The notes beneath the pieces were generated by a model, which worked only from the letters and a program-made list of their open reading frames with translations, made no database searches and was not told the DNA's origin. Source: Tolypothrix tenuis PCC 7101 (lineage in GTDB: Bacteria; Cyanobacteriota; Cyanobacteriia; Cyanobacteriales; Nostocaceae). Taken from it: DNA of 64,000 nucleotides. Within the stretch, counting starts at the first letter, position 1. Each line of letters opens with the position of its first letter. Positions 17,740 to 27,757 of this stretch are shown here, piece by piece. The DNA is taken from the NCBI RefSeq assembly GCF_002368295.1, contig NZ_AP018248.1, forward strand, positions 2,415,977 to 2,479,976, read 5' to 3'. The position numbers and the translations under genes are program-made.

Positions 17740-20700
17740 ATGCCAACCATACCTCAACTGCTGTGGCAAAAAGACTTAAAGTCAATGATTGACTTTCAGC
17801 CGTTGATTGTTGGGCCACAAACATTAGTGGCGGATGCGATCGCTCTCATGGCTAGTCAAGGCAAAAGTGCTTTAGTAGGTTCATCTACAGAGATTCTTGG
17901 CGGGTTTACTCAGAAAAATTTGGTCAAGCTAGTAGCTGCTGGGATTGACTTGAAAACCACTAAAATCTCTGAGGTAATGCAGACTCCAATCGTCAAGCTC
18001 AAGCTATCTGAGGTTAACGATTTAGCCACGCTGCTTTCTCAGTTACGCCAATCTCAATTGGATTTGCTACCAATCGTAGATGAAAATGATTGTCTGTTCG
18101 GTGCAATCACATTAGATAACGTTTGTCAAGTGCTTGAACAACAGCCCCAGCCATCTATAGATCAATGCAATACGATTGAGAAACAGTTATGGTTGCTAGA
18201 GTCGGTAATAGCTAGTGCTAACGATGCCATTGTGATTACAGAAGTAGGCTCACTAGATGAACTAGACCCAAGAATAGTTTATGCGAACACAGCCTTTACC
18301 CGGATGTGCGGCTACAACTTGGGTGAAATTGTAGGCAAAACACCCCGGATGTTACAGGGTGAGCAAACTTCTCGCGCGGAATTGGCAAAAATCCGCACAG
18401 CACTGCAAACTGGAGCGACAATTAAGACAGAATTACTCAACTATAAAAAAGATGGTACTCCCTACTGGGTAGAGATGAACATCTATCCCATTAGAGACGA
18501 AGCTGGGACAATCATTTATTTTGCTGCCATCCAGCGAGACATTACCAAACGCAAAAGTGATGAAGCATCGATAAAAAAGACAGCAGAATTATTTCAACAA
18601 CTGGCAGAAAATATTCCGCAAGTATTATTTGTGCGGGATGCAAAAGCAGAAAAAATTTATTATGTCAGTCCCGCTTACGCGCAAATTTGGGGCAGAAACA
18701 GCGATCGCCTGAATGAAAATCCTCAAGAATATCTTGATTCTATCCATCCCCAAGACCGCGATCGCATCATTGCAGCCAGAGAAAATCTGTTATTAGGTGA
18801 GTCTTTCAACGGAGAATATCGCATTATTCGCCCTGATGGTGAATGGCGCTGGATTGCTAGCAAAACTTTTCCCATTAAAAATGAATTCGGAGAAATTTAT
18901 CGCATTGTTGGTATTGCCGAAGATATTACCATACTCAAACAGACACAAGCAGATTTAAGTCAAGCCAACGCAGAGCTAGAACGGCGAGTATTAAAGCGCA
19001 CTATTGCCTTAGAAGAAATCAACCAACAGCTAATCTCGGAAATTTTAGAGCGCCAAACCATCGAAGAGCAATTACGCGAGAGCGAACAGCGTTATCAAAC
19101 TATTGCCACGCTCTCACCTGTAGGTATTTATCGCACAGATGCATCGGGAAAAGTTCTCTACGTCAACGAATACTGGTGCAAAATGACGGGAATGACCCAA
19201 AACCAAGCCTTAGAAAATGGCTGGATAGCAGCTCTTCACCCCGCAGACAGAGAACGGGTGCAAGCAGAATGGTTGCAATCCGTAGCCCAACACCAGCCTT
19301 TTCGTGCAGAATATCGCTATCAGCGTCCAGATGGCAGCGAAATTTGGGTTTTTGAGCAAGCCGTTACCGAGTGTAACGACATGGGAGAAATCATTGCTTA
19401 TGTAGGGACAGTCACCGACATCAGCGAACAGCAAATAGCACTGCGCGATCGCCAACTTGCAATCCAAGCACTCAGAGAAAGCGAAGAACGCTTCCGCAAC
19501 TTAGTAGAAACCAGCAGCGATTTAGTCTGGGAAGTGGATGAAAACGCACGTTATACCTACGTTAGCCCGCAATTCCGCGAAATTTTGGGATATGAACCAG
19601 AGCAAGTACTGGGTAAAAGCCCCCTTGACTTTATGCCATTACCCCAAAGACAAAGGTTGGCAGAGAGTTTTGCAGCATTTTTCCTGACACCACAAGCATT
19701 TCAATGTCTGGAAAACATCAAGATACATCAACAGGGCCATTTAGTTGTGCTGGAAACTAGTGCTGTTCCTGTATTTGATACTCAAGGTAAATTCATTGGT
19801 TACCGTGGGATGAGTCGTGATGTTACCCAACGCCACCAAGCAGCAGCATCATTAAGGGAGACTCAAAAGCAGCTACAAGCGATATTAGATAATTCTTCAG
19901 CAGCTATTTTTGTATTAGATATTCACAATAGATACTTACTGATCAACAGCCAGTATGAAAAACTATTTAATATCAAACAAGCAGAGATAGTAGGTAAAAG
20001 TGTTTATGACATTTGGGATGCTGAGATTGCCGATCAGTTTGTAGTCAACAATCACCCAGTCATTACTAATGGTAGCTCCATTGAAGTAGAGGAAGTTGTT
20101 CCCCAAGCCGATGGATTACATACTTACCTGTCGAGCATTTTTCCCTTAAAAGATAACAATGGTAATATCTATGCTGTTTGTGGCATAGCTACAGATATTA
20201 CCGAACGCAAATTAGTTGAGGAATCACTACTCAGCCTACGCCAAGCCATAGAAAGCACCAGTGATGGCGTTGCTATTGTTGATCTCACAGGTAAAGGTAT
20301 TTACTTTAATCCAGCATTTCTCAATTTATATGAATATACCCAAGCAGAATTACAAGCACCAGGCGGGTTAGTAGCAATTTACCAACAGCCGCAAGACCGT
20401 GAGGAATTATATCAGACTCTTGTGCAAGGCAATTCCTGGCATAAAGAAGTGACCATGCGATCGCGCAGTGGTCGCACCTTACAAGTATATCTGCGCGCTG
20501 ATGCTATTAAAGACGCGACTGGCAAAGTACTGGGAATAGTATGCAACCATACTGATATTACCCAACGCCAGCTAGTAGAGGCAGGTTTACGACTCCGCGA
20601 TCGCGCGATCGCGGCCAGTAGCAATGGGATTATTATTGCTGATGCCAGTATACCCAATGGGCCCATTATCTATGTGAATTCTGCCTTTGAGCGGATGACT

Positions 20701-22065
20701 GGATATATTGCCACAGAAGTCATTGGGCAAAACTTTAATTTATTCCACAACAATGATAATCAAGCACAATTAAAACAACTAAATGCTGCAATGCAAGCGG
20801 GTGAAGACTGCACTGTGATTCTGCGTAATTATCGTCAAGATGGCGAACTTTTGTGGACTAAGCTCAACATTTCTCCTGTTTATGATACTGCAGGGACGCT
20901 CACTCACTACATTGGCATTCAAACAGATATCACTGAACGCAAACAAGCAGAAACAGCACTACTTCTTAGCCAACAACGACTGCAATACTTACTGGCTTCA
21001 ACCCCAGCTGTAATTTATAGCTGCAAAGTTTCCGGAGATTTTGGGGCAACTTTTATCAGCGAAAATGTCAAGGCTATGATGGGCTATGAACCCAGAGAAT
21101 TCCTCGAAGATTCTAGCTTTTGGGCTAGTCGTATCCACCCAGAAGATGTATCAGATGTTTTTGCCAAAATATCTCAGATTTTTTCTCAAGGATATTCTAC
21201 CTATGAGTACCGTTTTTTACACAAAGATGGTAATTATCGTTGGGTTTACGATCAAGTCCATGCAATCAAAGATGAAGCTGGTAACTTTGTGGAACTTGTT
21301 GGTTACTGGGCAGATATTACCGAGCGTAAACAATTAGAACAGGAGCTAATAACAGCACTGGAGAAAGAAATAGAACTCAACGAGCTCAAATCTCGTTTTA
21401 TCACCATGACTTCTCATGAGTTCCGCACACCGTTGAGTACGATCCTCTCTTCTTCAGAGTTACTAGAACACTACCGCCACAAATGGACAGACGAAAAACA
21501 ACTGATTCACATTCACCGTATCCAAACTTCTGTCCATCGGATGACAGAAATGTTGAATGATATTTTGTTTATTGGCAAAGCTGAAGCGGGAATACTAGAA
21601 TATCATCCAACATCTTTTGATTTAGTCGCATACTGTCAGAATTTAGTTGCAGAAGTTCAACTAGATCATCAGCAACACCGTATTGATTTTCACAGCCCGG
21701 ATGAATTTAGAGAATGTTACATAGATGAGAAATTGCTGAAATATATTCTCAGTAATTTACTCACAAATGCCATCATATATTCCCCAGACGATCGCCATAT
21801 CAATTTCACTCTGACTTGTCAAAATGGGCGAGCAATTTTTGAAATTCAAGACCAAGGAATAGGCATTCCCGAAGCAGACCTACCTTATCTCTTTGCATCT
21901 TTTCATCGAGCTAGTAATGTAGGTAATATCATCGGTACTGGATTAGGGCTAGCAATTGTGAAAAAATGTGTTGATATCCATCAGGGTGAAATTTTTGTCA
22001 CTACTCAACTAGGAGTTGGGACAACTTTCACAGTCACTCTCCCCATGACTCAGCATCAGCAATGA
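17740..22065 (+). CDS. CBS-multi-PAS sensor histidine kinase
   Basis: 1441-aa soluble histidine kinase without membrane helices. An N-terminal CBS pair (~residues 15-135, PLIVGPQTLVADAIALMASQ) is followed by about eight PAS/PAC modules: ~150-275, 285-400, 455-575, 585-700, 712-825, 830-945, 955-1075 and 1085-1210, several ending in the PAC signature (AAIQRDITKRK, VGIAEDITILK, VGTVTDISEQ, CGIATDITERK). The HisKA H-box TSHEFRTPLSTIL carries the phospho-acceptor near residue 1226; the HATPase domain has NLLTNAIIYSP, DQGIGIPEADLPYLF and GTGLGLAIVKK. A REC-EAL regulator lies 97 bp downstream and is its likely partner. CBS suggests adenylate sensing and PAS could sense redox, oxygen or light; no ligand residue can be assigned. 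Confidence 0.9.
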   Translation: MPTIPQLLWQKDLKSMIDFQPLIVGPQTLVADAIALMASQGKSALVGSSTEILGGFTQKNLVKLVAAGIDLKTTKISEVMQTPIVKLKLSEVNDLATLLSQLRQSQLDLLPIVDENDCLFGAITLDNVCQVLEQQPQPSIDQCNTIEKQLWLLESVIASANDAIVITEVGSLDELDPRIVYANTAFTRMCGYNLGEIVGKTPRMLQGEQTSRAELAKIRTALQTGATIKTELLNYKKDGTPYWVEMNIYPIRDEAGTIIYFAAIQRDITKRKSDEASIKKTAELFQQLAENIPQVLFVRDAKAEKIYYVSPAYAQIWGRNSDRLNENPQEYLDSIHPQDRDRIIAARENLLLGESFNGEYRIIRPDGEWRWIASKTFPIKNEFGEIYRIVGIAEDITILKQTQADLSQANAELERRVLKRTIALEEINQQLISEILERQTIEEQLRESEQRYQTIATLSPVGIYRTDASGKVLYVNEYWCKMTGMTQNQALENGWIAALHPADRERVQAEWLQSVAQHQPFRAEYRYQRPDGSEIWVFEQAVTECNDMGEIIAYVGTVTDISEQQIALRDRQLAIQALRESEERFRNLVETSSDLVWEVDENARYTYVSPQFREILGYEPEQVLGKSPLDFMPLPQRQRLAESFAAFFLTPQAFQCLENIKIHQQGHLVVLETSAVPVFDTQGKFIGYRGMSRDVTQRHQAAASLRETQKQLQAILDNSSAAIFVLDIHNRYLLINSQYEKLFNIKQAEIVGKSVYDIWDAEIADQFVVNNHPVITNGSSIEVEEVVPQADGLHTYLSSIFPLKDNNGNIYAVCGIATDITERKLVEESLLSLRQAIESTSDGVAIVDLTGKGIYFNPAFLNLYEYTQAELQAPGGLVAIYQQPQDREELYQTLVQGNSWHKEVTMRSRSGRTLQVYLRADAIKDATGKVLGIVCNHTDITQRQLVEAGLRLRDRAIAASSNGIIIADASIPNGPIIYVNSAFERMTGYIATEVIGQNFNLFHNNDNQAQLKQLNAAMQAGEDCTVILRNYRQDGELLWTKLNISPVYDTAGTLTHYIGIQTDITERKQAETALLLSQQRLQYLLASTPAVIYSCKVSGDFGATFISENVKAMMGYEPREFLEDSSFWASRIHPEDVSDVFAKISQIFSQGYSTYEYRFLHKDGNYRWVYDQVHAIKDEAGNFVELVGYWADITERKQLEQELITALEKEIELNELKSRFITMTSHEFRTPLSTILSSSELLEHYRHKWTDEKQLIHIHRIQTSVHRMTEMLNDILFIGKAEAGILEYHPTSFDLVAYCQNLVAEVQLDHQQHRIDFHSPDEFRECYIDEKLLKYILSNLLTNAIIYSPDDRHINFTLTCQNGRAIFEIQDQGIGIPEADLPYLFASFHRASNVGNIIGTGLGLAIVKKCVDIHQGEIFVTTQLGVGTTFTVTLPMTQHQQ

Positions 22066-22162
22066 TTTACATCAGGATGAATGGGCATTTATTACTAAGT
22101 TAAATACCCAATTAACTTTCACAAAATCTCTTTACAGAATCAAATACAAACAGAATTAAATT

Positions 22163-23356
22163 ATGACTAAAATTTTAGTAATTGAAGATGAAGAACTCGT
22201 ACGGGAAAATCTATTAGATCTACTAGATGCGGAGGATTTTGATACCATTGCTGCTGCTAATGGCAGAGTCGGTATTAACTTAGCTTTCTCGGAAATTCCT
22301 GATTTAATTTTGTGCGATATGATGATGCCGGAAGTAGATGGTTATGGCGTATTAACGACATTGCGCCAAGACCCATTAACGGCCACAATTCCCTTTATTT
22401 TCTTAACGGCTAAATCTGCAAAAGCTGATTTTCGCCAAGGTATGGATATGGGCGCAGATGACTATCTGACAAAGCCTTTCACCCGTGCCGAATTATTAAG
22501 TGCAATAGTCAACCGTTTAGAAAAGCAAGCAGCTTTAAAAAAGCATTTGTTATCAACTCAAACTGCAAATGTGGCATTATCACCCAAGATGCAGTTACTA
22601 GAAACTTATTTACAACAAGTAGTTAAACAGGGAAAATTTTCGGAATTCGAGTTATATTATCAACCCATAGTAGATATCGCTTCTGGGAAGATTATCGCCG
22701 CCGAAAGTCTATTGTATTGGGAAAGCCCAGAATTAGGTTTGGTTCCCCCGGTAGAATTTATGCAATTAGCCGAATCTACAGGTTTAATTCTGCCAATTGA
22801 ACAATGGATAATTACCAATGTCTGCTCGCAAATTAAAAGCTGGCAATATAATCTTGACTTTTTACCGTTGAGTATCAATGTTAATGTATCTGGCAGCCAA
22901 TTTTATGATCCAGATTTTATCTCAAAGCTATCTGAACTTTTAGCCAGCAAGAAAGTTTCGCCCCAGCACTTAGAAATAGAACTGAGTGAAAGCACCCTGA
23001 TGCAAGACATCACGAATGCGATCGCTATTTTAGGAAAATTATTTTCTTTAGGTGTAAAAATTGGTCTAGATGATTTTGGTATTGGCTCTTCTTCTTTAGT
23101 TAACCTCAAAGAATTACCTATTAATACCTTAAAAATCGGTCGATATTTTATTCACAATATTGACTCAAATCCACAAAAATCAGCCCTCACCAAAGCCGTA
23201 ATTGAAATGGCTCATAAGCTAAATATCAGGGTAATAGCTGAAAGTGTAGATACAGAAGCAGAATTAGATTTTTTACGCCAATCTAATTGTGATGCTATGC
23301 AAGGATTTCTTTTAAGTCGTCCATTACCAGCAGCTGAATTAGAAAACTTTTTTTAA
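22163..23356 (+). CDS. Response regulator with EAL (c-di-GMP phosphodiesterase) output
   Basis: 397 aa. The REC domain (~1-120) has the acidic pair near VIEDEE, the phospho-acceptor Asp in LILCDMMMPEVDGYG, Thr in FLTAKS and Lys in DDYLTKPF. The EAL domain (~150-395) keeps most metal and substrate residues: Glu in AAESLLYW (ESL instead of EAL), Asn in SINVNVSG, Glu in EIELSES, the Asp pair in LDDFGIGSSS, Lys in NTLKIGRYF, Glu in VIAESVD and Gln in MQGFLLSRPLP. The Asp that usually follows the Lys (KID) is Gly. Probably an active or weakened c-di-GMP hydrolase controlled by the upstream kinase. Confidence 0.9.
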   Translation: MTKILVIEDEELVRENLLDLLDAEDFDTIAAANGRVGINLAFSEIPDLILCDMMMPEVDGYGVLTTLRQDPLTATIPFIFLTAKSAKADFRQGMDMGADDYLTKPFTRAELLSAIVNRLEKQAALKKHLLSTQTANVALSPKMQLLETYLQQVVKQGKFSEFELYYQPIVDIASGKIIAAESLLYWESPELGLVPPVEFMQLAESTGLILPIEQWIITNVCSQIKSWQYNLDFLPLSINVNVSGSQFYDPDFISKLSELLASKKVSPQHLEIELSESTLMQDITNAIAILGKLFSLGVKIGLDDFGIGSSSLVNLKELPINTLKIGRYFIHNIDSNPQKSALTKAVIEMAHKLNIRVIAESVDTEAELDFLRQSNCDAMQGFLLSRPLPAAELENFF

Positions 23357-23405
23357 ATACAAACTGCTGAAAAATTTTAACTCTCATACCTGGAAATTAA
23401 ATAAA

Positions 23406-23456
23406 AGCTTCGGCATTGCATAACAAGGAAATATTTTGTTTAGCAATGCCATAAGC
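23406..23456. terminator. Long imperfect hairpin after the REC-EAL gene
   Basis: AGCTT-GGCATTGC pairs with GCAATGCC-AAGCT around an inner stem (ATAACAA with TTGTTTA). It lies 50 bp past the stop at 23356 with no T-run, so it may be a weak terminator or a dispersed hairpin. Confidence 0.4.
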
Positions 23457-23603
23457 TAGTTGGGTATGTAGAATTGGCTGACTTGAAAACTATTATAAAT
23501 AGCTTATATTAGTGATTGTGTTGGGGTTCAAGTATAAGTTTTCGTGTAAGTTGTATATTTTGTATACAAACAGCCAATTTCTATCTATTTTTTTGGTGAG
23601 AGC

Positions 23604-25922
23604 ATGGCAAAAAGATCTCTTCAAGCATCAGAAGAAGGTATCAGAAAAGCCAAACAGGCTTTTAAACGTAAAGGTTGGACGCAAGAATATCTAGCTGCGA
23701 CGGTAGGTTTAGAAACTCGTCAGCCAATTTGGAAGTTTTTTACTGGTAAACCAATAGACCGACAAGCTTTTAACGAGATTTGCATAGTTTTAGACTTAAA
23801 CCCGTTGGAAATCTCGCAAAACTGTACTGAGGATGAAATAACACCTTCAGAACAGCCACTCAATACCTACATGAATTTCCATTTGGATATTGAGAGTTTA
23901 GTAAAAAAGCTCAGGTCGGCTCAATATGAAAGGATTCAAGCCCAGTGTGGTACGGTGCATATTTTAGATATTGCGCGGCCTATTGGGATAAATGAGTTAT
24001 ATGTTGATGTCAATATCCTAGAAGAAATTAATAGTAAAAGATGGGTAGATATTAATGATTTACAACCGCCTGATAGAGAGCAATTTGAGCGATTTGGTTT
24101 AGGAAAAGTCCGGCAAAAACGGGTGAGCGGACAAGATGTAGTATTACAATATTCCAAACTGATGTTGCTAGGAAAACCCGGCGCAGGTAAAACTACATTT
24201 TTGCAATCACTAGCTATAAATTGTAACCAAGGCAACTTCCTTCCTGATTGTTTGCCAATATTTATAAATTTGAAAAACTTTGCGGAAGATACAAGAGACC
24301 TGCTACAACCTAGCCTAGTAAAATACATCCATAAATATTTTGCAGTTTTTGATATTACTGAACAGCAAATTATCACAGTATTATCTCAAGGAAAAGTATT
24401 ACTTTTATTAGATGCTTTAGATGAAGTAGCAGAACAAGATAGCGAAATAATTCTCAAAAATCTGCGACAGTTTATTGAAATCTATCATAAAAATATTATA
24501 GTTATTACTTGCCGCGTTGCTGCCCAATATTATCGATTTCAAGGGTTTACAGAGGTAGAAATCGCGGATTTTACTAAATCGCAAATTACTACTTTCGCTA
24601 ACAAATGGTTTTTAGCGGTGGCTAAAAAAAGTCCAGCCAAAGCACAGTCATTAGCACGTAAATTTATCCAAAAATTAGAACTTGCAGAGAATGTGCAAAT
24701 TTTAGAGTTAGCCTCTACTCCCATTTTGTTAAATCTCACTTGTTTATTATTTCAGTTTGTCGAAGATTTCCCATCTAAGCGTGCTGAACTATATAAACAA
24801 GGATTAGATTTACTGCTGGTACGCTGGGATGAAGCCAGAGGGATAAAACGCGATCAAATTTACCGGAATTTTTCGCTACTCCAAAAAATTAAACTGCTGA
24901 GTCGGATTGCAGCCATTACCTTTGCTCAAGGAGAGTATTTTCTCCCTGAAAAGAAAATGCATCAGCTAATTGGCGACTATCTATCTCATATTCCCCAAGG
25001 GACACATGATGCCGATGCTTTAGAATTAGAGAGTGCGGCCGTGTTAAAGGCAATTGAAGCGCAACATGGTTTATTAGTAGAAAGAGCTAGAGGTATTTAT
25101 TCTTTTTCGCATTTGACTTTTCAAGAATACTTCACAGCGAGAGAAATTTTTGCTAATGCCAATACTCAAACACTAAAAGAACTTGTTGAGCAAATCAATG
25201 AAGAACGTTGGCGAGAAATCTTTTTACTAACCGTAGAGATGTTGCAACCAGCTGATGAATTATTGCAGCTAATGAAGCAACAAATCGACCGACTAGCAAC
25301 TGTTAACGAAAAACTAGAAGATTTTCTTAACTGGTTAATAGAGAAGTCATCTACAGTCAAAGGATCTTATCATCCTGCTAGTGTGCGTGCTTTTTACTTT
25401 ACCATTGCACTGCCTCCCGAACATCCTTTAGCCCGGACTCAGAATTTTGCGATATCTTTAGATCCGCAAATGGCTGGTAATCTTTCTCTGGATTTAGCCT
25501 TAGATTTAGCCTTAACTCATGCTTTATCAGTGAGTGTGACAATTACAGCCGATATATTTAGCCAACGCTTATTTGCTTTAAGTTTAGCCCTCGACCTAGA
25601 ACATTTACTAATAGATGAACCATCTTTACAAACATCAATAAAATTATTGAAAAACCAACTACCATCACCAAAACAGGGTAGAGAAGCATTAAAGATGTGG
25701 TGGCAAACTCATGGTGAAGGTTGGATTAGAAAATTGCGAACTTTAATCATTGGTTCCCGCCAAATTGGTCATGCTTGGCAGTTTAACGAACAAGAATGGC
25801 AGAACTTACAACAATATTGGTACGCCAATCAATTACTATTAGATTGCCTCAATAGCGCAACTAATGTTACTCCTAATGTAAGGCAATCAATAGAAAATAC
25901 TTTGCTGTTAGTTGGTGGGTAA
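23604..25922 (+). CDS. HTH-NACHT NTPase (STAND family)
   Basis: 772 aa. Residues ~10-75 form a helix-turn-helix-like domain (KRKGWTQEYLAATVGLETRQ, then IWKFFTGKPIDRQAFNEIC). A NACHT domain follows: Walker A GKPGAGKTT at 190-198, Walker B VLLLLDALDEV at ~265-275, sensor-type Arg in VITCRVAAQYY, and the winged-helix part with FSHLTFQEYFTAREIF near 505. The C-terminal ~250 residues are helical and resemble C-terminal domains of bacterial NACHT conflict-system proteins. STAND NTPases of this kind act as signal-triggered switches and several bacterial NACHT proteins defend against phage; that role here is inference. No separate effector domain is seen. The final TAA is the first unit of a tandem repeat. 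Confidence 0.88.
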   Translation: MAKRSLQASEEGIRKAKQAFKRKGWTQEYLAATVGLETRQPIWKFFTGKPIDRQAFNEICIVLDLNPLEISQNCTEDEITPSEQPLNTYMNFHLDIESLVKKLRSAQYERIQAQCGTVHILDIARPIGINELYVDVNILEEINSKRWVDINDLQPPDREQFERFGLGKVRQKRVSGQDVVLQYSKLMLLGKPGAGKTTFLQSLAINCNQGNFLPDCLPIFINLKNFAEDTRDLLQPSLVKYIHKYFAVFDITEQQIITVLSQGKVLLLLDALDEVAEQDSEIILKNLRQFIEIYHKNIIVITCRVAAQYYRFQGFTEVEIADFTKSQITTFANKWFLAVAKKSPAKAQSLARKFIQKLELAENVQILELASTPILLNLTCLLFQFVEDFPSKRAELYKQGLDLLLVRWDEARGIKRDQIYRNFSLLQKIKLLSRIAAITFAQGEYFLPEKKMHQLIGDYLSHIPQGTHDADALELESAAVLKAIEAQHGLLVERARGIYSFSHLTFQEYFTAREIFANANTQTLKELVEQINEERWREIFLLTVEMLQPADELLQLMKQQIDRLATVNEKLEDFLNWLIEKSSTVKGSYHPASVRAFYFTIALPPEHPLARTQNFAISLDPQMAGNLSLDLALDLALTHALSVSVTITADIFSQRLFALSLALDLEHLLIDEPSLQTSIKLLKNQLPSPKQGREALKMWWQTHGEGWIRKLRTLIIGSRQIGHAWQFNEQEWQNLQQYWYANQLLLDCLNSATNVTPNVRQSIENTLLLVGG

Positions 25923-26003
25923 TTGGTAATTGGTAATTGGTAATTGGTAATTGGTAATTGGTAATTGGTAATTGGTAATTGGTAATTGGTAATTGGTAAT
26001 TGG
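25920..26003. repeat. STRR: twelve perfect TAATTGG heptamers
   Basis: Twelve uninterrupted TAATTGG units followed by TAATGGG and a C-rich low-complexity stretch to about 26078. The first unit provides the stop codon of the NACHT gene. Confidence 0.95.
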
Positions 26004-26169
26004 TAATGGGAATTTCTCCCCTTGTCTCCCTGCCCCCTGCCCCCCTGCCTCTTCCCAGTCCCCAATCCCCAGCCCCCAGACGGATGAGTAATTACAGCGC
26101 TTTAGTTACACTCAAGACTGAGTACTTTGCTATCTTCCGGTTGAGATTTTTGGAAGAGTTGAATTATTT

Positions 26170-27516
26170 ATGCAAATTCTTGAGCGTTTCTTGCCGCTGT
26201 TATTGTTATTGACAACAGTAACAGCTTGTAACCAAACCAGTGCTTCTTTAGATAATTCCACACCGCAACCATCTGCATCTGTTGTACAACAGGCAGATAA
26301 TTCTCCACAACAGGCGAAAAATGTAGTTCGGACTGAACCGCTTTCACCTACACCAATTAGAATTGGCTTGAATAATTTACCAGCACCTTTCGCTACAGAA
26401 AGTGCTTCCAAAAGACCTCAGGTGGTAGCTATTCCGCAAAATCCTGTGCTGCGTGTACCATCAGGATTTACGGTTAATGTTTTTGCTGATGGCTTAGATG
26501 CACCACGCTGGCTGGCTTTAACTCCCGATGGTGATGTGTTAGTTACTGAAACTCGGCAAAACCGCATTCGGCTGTTGCGCGATCGCAATGGCGATGGGGT
26601 TGCTGATGTAAGTAAAACTTTCGCTAGCGCCCAAAATGGGCTAAATATCCCGTTCGGTATGGCATTTGGCGGAAATTCCTTCTTTTTGGGTAATACCGAT
26701 GCTGTGCTACAGTTCCCCTATAGTAAAGGTCAACAACAACTGAGTGGTACGGGTAAAAAAATTGCTGACCTGCCTGGTGGTGGCTATAATCAGCACTGGA
26801 CGCGTAACGTGGTAGTTTCGCCTGATGGTAATAAACTATATGTTTCTGTTGGTTCCGAAAGTAATGTAGATGAAGAACCGCTACCACGCGCTTCAGTTCA
26901 GCAAATGAATTTAGATGGTTCGCAAAAGCAGACTTTTGCTTCTGGCTTGCGTAATCCAGTCGGTTTGGATTTTCACCCAGTCACCAAGGCACTTTATACT
27001 GCTGTAAACGAACGTGATGGTATTGGTGATGACTTAGTACCAGACTACTTTACGCGTCTCCAACAGGGAGAATTTTACGGCTGGCCCTATGCATATCTCA
27101 CACCCAATAACCTTGACCCACGTCAGAAAGCCAATAATCAAAGTAAACGCCCTGACTTAGCAGCCCGTACAAGTACCCCAGATGTGTTATTTCAGGCACA
27201 TTCAGCAGCTTTGGGCGTACAGTTTTATGATGGTCAGACATTCCCACAAAAATATCGTAACGGTGCTTTTGTAGCTTTTCGTGGTTCTTGGAATCGCGAT
27301 CGCGGGACTGGTTATAAGGTAGTATTTGTACCCTTCAATAATCAAGGTCGTCCGCAAGGTTACTATGAAGACTTTCTCACAGGATTTTTGCTCAATCCTT
27401 CTACACCAACCACTTGGGGGCGACCTGTAGGTTTACTAGTTTTACCTGATGGGAGTTTATTAGTCACAGAAGAGGCGAATAATCGGATTTATCGGATTCA
27501 GTATCAGGGGGGTTAG
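26170..27516 (+). CDS. Sorbosone/glucose-dehydrogenase-like beta-propeller lipoprotein
   Basis: 448 aa. A short signal with lipobox TVTAC predicts a lipoprotein, followed by a low-complexity linker (~20-65). The remainder is a six-bladed propeller of the PQQ-dependent sorbosone/soluble glucose dehydrogenase type: VPSGFTVNVFADGLDAPRWL, GDVLVTETRQNRIRLL, DRNGDGVADV, NIPFGMAFGG, TRNVVVSPDGNKLYVSVGS, GLRNPVGLDFHP, GEFYGWPYAYL and FVAFRGSWNRDRGTG. It probably oxidises a sugar or related alcohol in the periplasm if PQQ is available; cyanobacteria often lack PQQ synthesis, so actual activity is uncertain. Its stop codon TAG falls at the edge of a G-rich STRR. Confidence 0.87.
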   Translation: MQILERFLPLLLLLTTVTACNQTSASLDNSTPQPSASVVQQADNSPQQAKNVVRTEPLSPTPIRIGLNNLPAPFATESASKRPQVVAIPQNPVLRVPSGFTVNVFADGLDAPRWLALTPDGDVLVTETRQNRIRLLRDRNGDGVADVSKTFASAQNGLNIPFGMAFGGNSFFLGNTDAVLQFPYSKGQQQLSGTGKKIADLPGGGYNQHWTRNVVVSPDGNKLYVSVGSESNVDEEPLPRASVQQMNLDGSQKQTFASGLRNPVGLDFHPVTKALYTAVNERDGIGDDLVPDYFTRLQQGEFYGWPYAYLTPNNLDPRQKANNQSKRPDLAARTSTPDVLFQAHSAALGVQFYDGQTFPQKYRNGAFVAFRGSWNRDRGTGYKVVFVPFNNQGRPQGYYEDFLTGFLLNPSTPTTWGRPVGLLVLPDGSLLVTEEANNRIYRIQYQGG

Positions 27517-27757
27517 GGAATGGGGAGTGGGGATTGGGGACTAGGAAAAGGCAGGGGGCAGGGAGACAAGGGGAAATTTTGGAAACTCATACTAAATTTA
27601 AAAAATGAATGCGCTACATAGATTCACAGAAGTCTCAACCAGAAAGGAATTCCAAATCCAAAATGGTATAACTTTGAGGGTTTTCTTTAGGCTTAACCTG
27701 TTTGCGTTACATTATTGAAAAATTAACTGCGATCGCTATTAGGTTTCAAAATTAGTT

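Noticed and set aside
26000..26212. 70-aa ORF before the sorbosone-like gene
   Set aside because: It spans STRR and low-complexity sequence and overlaps the real gene in another frame.
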